Origin: Sporolactobacillus sp. Y61
GTDB lineage: Bacteria > Bacillota > Bacilli > Bacillales > Sporolactobacillaceae
Reading direction: 5' to 3'
Assembly (NCBI RefSeq): GCF_040529185.1
Contig: NZ_CP159510.1
Location: forward strand, 3,160,420-3,224,419
Length of the DNA stretch: 64,000 bases
Both the position numbers and the translations under genes were made by a program. The notes beneath the pieces were generated by a model. The model had not been told where the DNA came from and did no database searches. It saw nothing but the letters and a program-made list of their open reading frames with translations. Shown here piece after piece: positions 60,865-64,000 of this stretch (position 1 is its first letter; each line of letters opens with the position of its first letter).

Positions 60865-62163
60865 TTAAAGCAATCCGGACCTAATCTCTTCCAGGATCGT
60901 TTTTGCCGCAGCCAGGTCCATATTTTTTCTTTGCTTCAGTTTGTCTGCGACGGCACGGATTTCTTCGCCTTTTGCACCTGCGCTCATAGCTAGAGACCTT
61001 GCGTGAAGCCGCATATGCCCCTTCTGGATTCCTTCCGTTACAAGTGCCCTTAGGGCGGAGAAATTTTGTGCAAGACCGACTGAAACAATGATTGACTCTA
61101 ATTCTTTCGCATTTTGATAGCCAAGTATTCTCTTTGCCAATTGCGCACCGGGGTGGACTGCAATTGAACCGCCGACCGTCCCAACCGGTAAGGGGATTGT
61201 TAAATTGCCGATTAAATCACCGTTATCTGCCATGGTCCAGTTTGAGAGGGATCTGTATTGTCCCGAGCGGGCAGCATAGGCATGAACCCCGGCTTCAATC
61301 GCCCGCCAATCGTTTCCGGAAGCCATTACAACCGGGTCAATTCCATTCATGATTCCTTTATTATGGGTAACAGCCCTGTAAGGATCGGCAATTGCAAATT
61401 TGCAGGCTTCAATAATCCGATCCCTTACTTCCGCACCTGAATAAATGCCTCTTTCCAGCAGGGATACAGGAATCCGGCAGACGGCAGTCGCAAGGCATTT
61501 CGTTGTATAGTTGGAAATAATGCCCATCAATGCTCTTCCTTTTGTTAAATCCTCGACAACCGGTTTTACTGCTTCTACCATTGTGTCAATGATATTGGCA
61601 CCCATCGCTTCCAATGTTTCAATATGGAGATGAATGACTAAAAATGGCGGCGTATTGGCCGTTTCATCTGCTTTAATCATCCTGACGATAAGATCCTTTG
61701 CTCCGCCTCCTCTTTTCACAATGGAGGGGTGTGATTCATTTGCTTGCTTCAGAATCTCTTCTTTATGGACATACAAAATTTTTTCCGCTTCAGCCATGTC
61801 CGGGACGTCTAACAAGGCAATCTGGCCGATCATTGTCCGATTTTGAATATCTGTCTGAAATCCGCCTGCCAGGGAAATTATTTTGGCTGCGGAACTTGCT
61901 GCTGCAATTACGGATGGCTCTTCAACAGCCATTGGAACGACGTAATCTTGACCGTCTATTAAAAACGGGAGGGCAACGCCAAGCGGCAGTTCATATGCAG
62001 CAATTTGATTTTCTATCATGTGATCCGCTGTTTCCTGAGGCAATAGTGATCCTTTTTTTAATCGTTCCGCATCTTTTTCCGGCAAAATTCGGGCGGAAAC
62101 GAGTGCATTGATTCTTTCAACACGGTCTTTTAGATAAAGTTTTTTTAAAAAAGACTTTTCCAT
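60865..62163 (-). CDS. mvaA: Hydroxymethylglutaryl-CoA reductase, class II
   Basis: Reduces HMG-CoA to mevalonate, the committed step of the pathway. At 432 residues it is a class II enzyme. The catalytic Glu is in VEEPSVIAAASSAAK, ETLEAMGANIIDTMVEA lines the cofactor region, the Lys/Asp region is in HNKGIMNGIDPVVMASGNDWRAIEAG, and the catalytic His is in KGHMRLHARSLAMSAGA. ATG 62163 has AAAGGAG upstream. With mvaS and the thiolase it shows that this organism makes isoprenoids by the mevalonate route, at least in part. Confidence 0.96.
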   Translation of the reverse strand: MEKSFLKKLYLKDRVERINALVSARILPEKDAERLKKGSLLPQETADHMIENQIAAYELPLGVALPFLIDGQDYVVPMAVEEPSVIAAASSAAKIISLAGGFQTDIQNRTMIGQIALLDVPDMAEAEKILYVHKEEILKQANESHPSIVKRGGGAKDLIVRMIKADETANTPPFLVIHLHIETLEAMGANIIDTMVEAVKPVVEDLTKGRALMGIISNYTTKCLATAVCRIPVSLLERGIYSGAEVRDRIIEACKFAIADPYRAVTHNKGIMNGIDPVVMASGNDWRAIEAGVHAYAARSGQYRSLSNWTMADNGDLIGNLTIPLPVGTVGGSIAVHPGAQLAKRILGYQNAKELESIIVSVGLAQNFSALRALVTEGIQKGHMRLHARSLAMSAGAKGEEIRAVADKLKQRKNMDLAAAKTILEEIRSGLL

Positions 62164-62488
62164 TGTCTGCTCCTTTAACGTTTTTTGATTTTACTATCTT
62201 TATTGTAAATGAAACGGCTTCATTAGAAAAAAGGGATTTTACGAGAGGACTAATTAAAACATATCCCCAACCAGGTTAGGAAAATATCAAATTTCTTGGT
62301 GAATGCATCTTTGATATGGCGAAAATAAAAACTTAAATTCACTGCATCCTCTCAAACAATAGAATGAAAGGCGAAAACCCCTTAGTGTAGGAAAAATTGG
62401 CTTTATTTATGTCGCATTTTGCATCGAGTATGTTTTTCGCATTTTGTTGATTTCTTTTGCATCTAAAAAGCACCCTGATTAGAGGGCG
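62164..62488. other. Intergenic region upstream of mvaA
   Basis: About 325 AT-rich bases. The mvaA promoter must lie in the first part. The rest, up to the Doc toxin stop, shows no ORF, hairpin or repeat that I can support. Confidence 0.5.
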
Positions 62489-62887
62489 CTAAAAGATCTG
62501 CTTAACGTTGGCTTTTAAGAAGTTTGCTATATCGTTGATTGAAGTGATTTTTTTATTTGCTGTCAGCATTGTATATTCATACAATTCCATTGGATCTAAC
62601 ATTAACTCAAATCCATTAACATCCAACAACGTAATTGCACATAAGACACCTGTTCTTTTGTTGCCGTCACTAAAATATTGATTGTCAGTAAATGCTTTCA
62701 GATAATATGCAGCTTTATCAAATATAGTTGGGTATCTATCGACTCCATACACCGGATAATAAGGAACTTCCGCAACATATTCAATCAATCCTGGAGAAGT
62801 TTCTCCTTCAATACCACCATACATTTTTAAAGCATACCGATGAAAATTTCTTATGTCATTAGCAGTTATATGAATACATTCACTCAT
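62489..62887 (-). CDS. Doc/Fic-family toxin (death-on-curing type)
   Basis: A 132-residue Doc-type protein. The N-terminal ITANDIRNFHRYALKMYGG and the Fic/Doc core motif NQYFSDGNKRTGVLCAITLLDVNG are clear. Doc proteins phosphorylate EF-Tu and arrest translation (established for P1 Doc). In the standard motif HxFxDxNKR the first residue is His; here the aligned residue is Gln (QYFSDGNKR), which may reduce activity. ATG 62887 is 2 bases after the stop of a 38-codon ORF that could be its antitoxin. Confidence 0.85.
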   Translation of the reverse strand: MSECIHITANDIRNFHRYALKMYGGIEGETSPGLIEYVAEVPYYPVYGVDRYPTIFDKAAYYLKAFTDNQYFSDGNKRTGVLCAITLLDVNGFELMLDPMELYEYTMLTANKKITSINDIANFLKANVKQIF

Positions 62888-62889
62888 TA

Positions 62890-63006
62890 TCAGTTTTTAC
62901 TGAGCTTCTCCAGTGTTTTAGAATACTTCTTCGCCATTTTCTTGAAGGAAGTCATTACTTTTGCTTTTCTAATCTCTTCATTTTCTTTTTTATAAATAGC
63001 AGGCAT
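62890..63006 (-). CDS. Tiny ORF upstream of the Doc toxin, candidate antitoxin
   Basis: A 38-residue basic ORF starting MPAIYKKENEEIRKAK and ending KLSKN. It is very rich in Lys, with amphipathic helical character. It has a strong AAGGAGGA site before ATG 63006; an in-frame ATG at 63045 would make it 51 residues. It ends 2 bases before the toxin start, a typical antitoxin-toxin arrangement, but it does not resemble the Phd antitoxin that normally partners Doc. Function is inferred from position only. Confidence 0.6.
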   Translation of the reverse strand: MPAIYKKENEEIRKAKVMTSFKKMAKKYSKTLEKLSKN

Positions 63007-63045
63007 TTTATCTTCCTCCTTCCGATGACCTGGTTTATCAAACAT

Positions 63046-63341
63046 GCCAGCACCACCCGAATATAGAGTGGTAACAGTATATGTTGATCCTATAAATATT
63101 ATACTTTAACAATCCCTGGTGAAGCAACATTATAACAGTTTTACGAATTTTCATTTTTTATATGTGAAAGTTCAAAAAAGTAAAAATAGCTGAAAGAAAT
63201 GCGAAAACGGATGAAATACATTAGAAACCAGGCAAACCTGCGGATATCGGCTAAATCGGCTGATAAATGATGAAAATCGGCTCAAGATCGGAAAAAGGGC
63301 CAGAAGCGCAATAACGAAAGGGGCACCCCGGCAAAATAAGA
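63046..63341. other. Intergenic region with short ATCGGCT repeats
   Basis: About 295 bases between the tiny ORF and the ClC gene. The stretch 63,245-63,295 contains ATCGGCT three times at irregular spacing, with no ORF or terminator. Otherwise nothing was recognised. Confidence 0.5.
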
Positions 63342-64000
63342 CTATTGTTCAGCCCCGCCGGCGGTGAGTTTTTTCAGCATTTTCCTTGTCTTGGCTTCGT
63401 TGTTTACGTCTGTGAGGCAGACGAGATAATCACCGGGTAAAATTCTCGTATCCCCTTTCGGAATCAATTCGCTTCCCTCCCGCTTTATCGCAATGAGCAG
63501 ACAATTTTTCGGAATCGCTAACGCTTTTAAAAGCTTATTCTCGGCCGGCGCTCCGTATTGAACGACCAATTCGATGGTAATCTTTTTATCGCTGCCATCA
63601 CTTTTGAGCGTGTTCTTTTTATCGGCAAGCTGGCTTTCCATCAAAGAATCATAAATTGGCTTGCTTTTTAACAAATCCGCCACGATATACGCGATTATGG
63701 AAACAACCGTGAGCGACAACATTTGCGTAAAAGAGCCGGACATTTCTACGAGTAAAATAACACCGGTGACTGGTGCCCGGACAATGGCCGTAAAAAAGCC
63801 GGCCATAGCAAGAACAACAAAATTGAAAAACAAATTTGCATCAAACCCCAAATAATGAACAGCGATATTCCCGAAAATGGCCCCGATAGTGGCGCCCATG
63901 ATCAGGAGCGGGAAAAAGATGCCTCCCGGCGCTCCGGACCCGAAGCTAATCATCGAGAAAATAAATTTAACGATAAGAATGACAAATAAAAAGGAAATGG
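63342..64000 (-). CDS. ClC-type chloride channel/antiporter with RCK-C domain, 5'-truncated by window edge
   Basis: The frame is open to the end of the window, so the N-terminal part is outside. The ClC selectivity motif GSGAPGGIFFPLLIMGA and the later AMAGFFTAIVRAPVTGVILLVEM segment are diagnostic. About 85 residues of a cytoplasmic TrkA-C (RCK-C) domain follow (IELVVQYGAPAENKLLKALAIPKNCLLIAIKREG; PGDYLVCLTD). ClC proteins with a C-terminal TrkA-C domain occur in many Bacilli; they move Cl- (or F-) and may be gated by a nucleotide ligand. Ends GGAEQ. Confidence 0.9.
   Translation of the reverse strand, partial: ISFLFVILIVKFIFSMISFGSGAPGGIFFPLLIMGATIGAIFGNIAVHYLGFDANLFFNFVVLAMAGFFTAIVRAPVTGVILLVEMSGSFTQMLSLTVVSIIAYIVADLLKSKPIYDSLMESQLADKKNTLKSDGSDKKITIELVVQYGAPAENKLLKALAIPKNCLLIAIKREGSELIPKGDTRILPGDYLVCLTDVNNEAKTRKMLKKLTAGGAEQ

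Noticed and set aside
63245..63295. ATCGGCT motifs as a relative of the 20-bp array unit
   Set aside because: The shared CGGCT core is too short and spacing is irregular; chance cannot be excluded.

Overview
The window reads as chromosome of a low-to-middle GC Firmicute of the class Bacilli. Many products are Bacillus-type (KhtT/KhtU, a YhfW-like Rieske oxidoreductase, PadR/HAAS/DUF4097 modules, AguA/AguB, VanW, BioY with BirA-type operators). It also carries mevalonate-pathway genes (thiolase, HMG-CoA synthase, class II HMG-CoA reductase), which are typical of lactic-acid Bacilli rather than B. subtilis. A Sporolactobacillus-like organism would fit, but that is an inference; no rRNA or tRNA gene is visible to fix the identity.

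Layout. 1-5.3 kb: 5'-truncated adenine deaminase, RsmF-type rRNA methyltransferase, S66 peptidase, small lipoprotein, NUDIX hydrolase. 5.3-10.7 kb: hypB and an ECF nickel/cobalt transporter (M, Q, O), a DUF3842 protein, a gamma-carbonic-anhydrase-like protein and an arginase-fold protein. 11-13.7 kb: DrrAB-type drug exporter diverging from a TetR regulator. 13.9-17.6 kb: an AT-rich, partly decayed block with an oxidoreductase fossil, SDR, folE, a Cys-rich HTH regulator, a DUF2231-like fossil and a CxxC peroxidase-like gene. 17.9-23.1 kb: LacI regulator, K+/H+ antiporter pair, DJ-1/PfpI protein, TipA-like MerR regulator. 23.4-24.4 kb: a broken plasmid Rep gene joined to an IS1380-type transposase tail.

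24.7-31.2 kb: DUF1992, FAD/Rieske oxidoreductase, PadR-HAAS-DUF4097 operon plus a second DUF4097 gene, Gfo/Idh/MocA oxidoreductase. 31.3-38.1 kb: O-antigen-ligase-like protein, proC, a predicted structured RNA, a very large secreted GH92-fold protein, GNAT acetyltransferase. 38.2-46.7 kb: murB, a translationally coupled CheY/CheC/PAS-GGDEF operon, agmatine catabolism (aguA-aguB), DedA, VanW, and two broken genes (a deoxyinosine-glycosylase-like gene and a PH-domain gene). 46.9-53.1 kb: two CNNM/TlyC-type membrane proteins flanking a frameshifted acyl-CoA ligase, then VOC and bioY. 53.2-53.8 kb: interleaved inverted repeats followed by 24 copies of a 20-bp repeat. 54.9-57.7 kb: an EcoRII/Dcm-like restriction-modification operon with Vsr. 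58.2-62.2 kb: upper mevalonate pathway. 62.5-63 kb: Doc-type toxin with a tiny upstream ORF. The window ends inside a ClC channel gene.

Most noteworthy: (i) an unannotated, promoter-to-terminator structured RNA at 33.6-33.74 kb; (ii) a GH92-fold protein in which the family's catalytic motifs appear replaced; (iii) the 20-bp A-tract array and adjacent interleaved repeats; (iv) a CheY-CheC-diguanylate cyclase operon without chemotaxis genes; (v) a ribbon-helix-helix-like domain fused to a Dcm-type methyltransferase; (vi) three otherwise intact genes each broken by loss of one G in a short G run, which could be assembly error. Everything here comes from reading the sequence; no database search was run.
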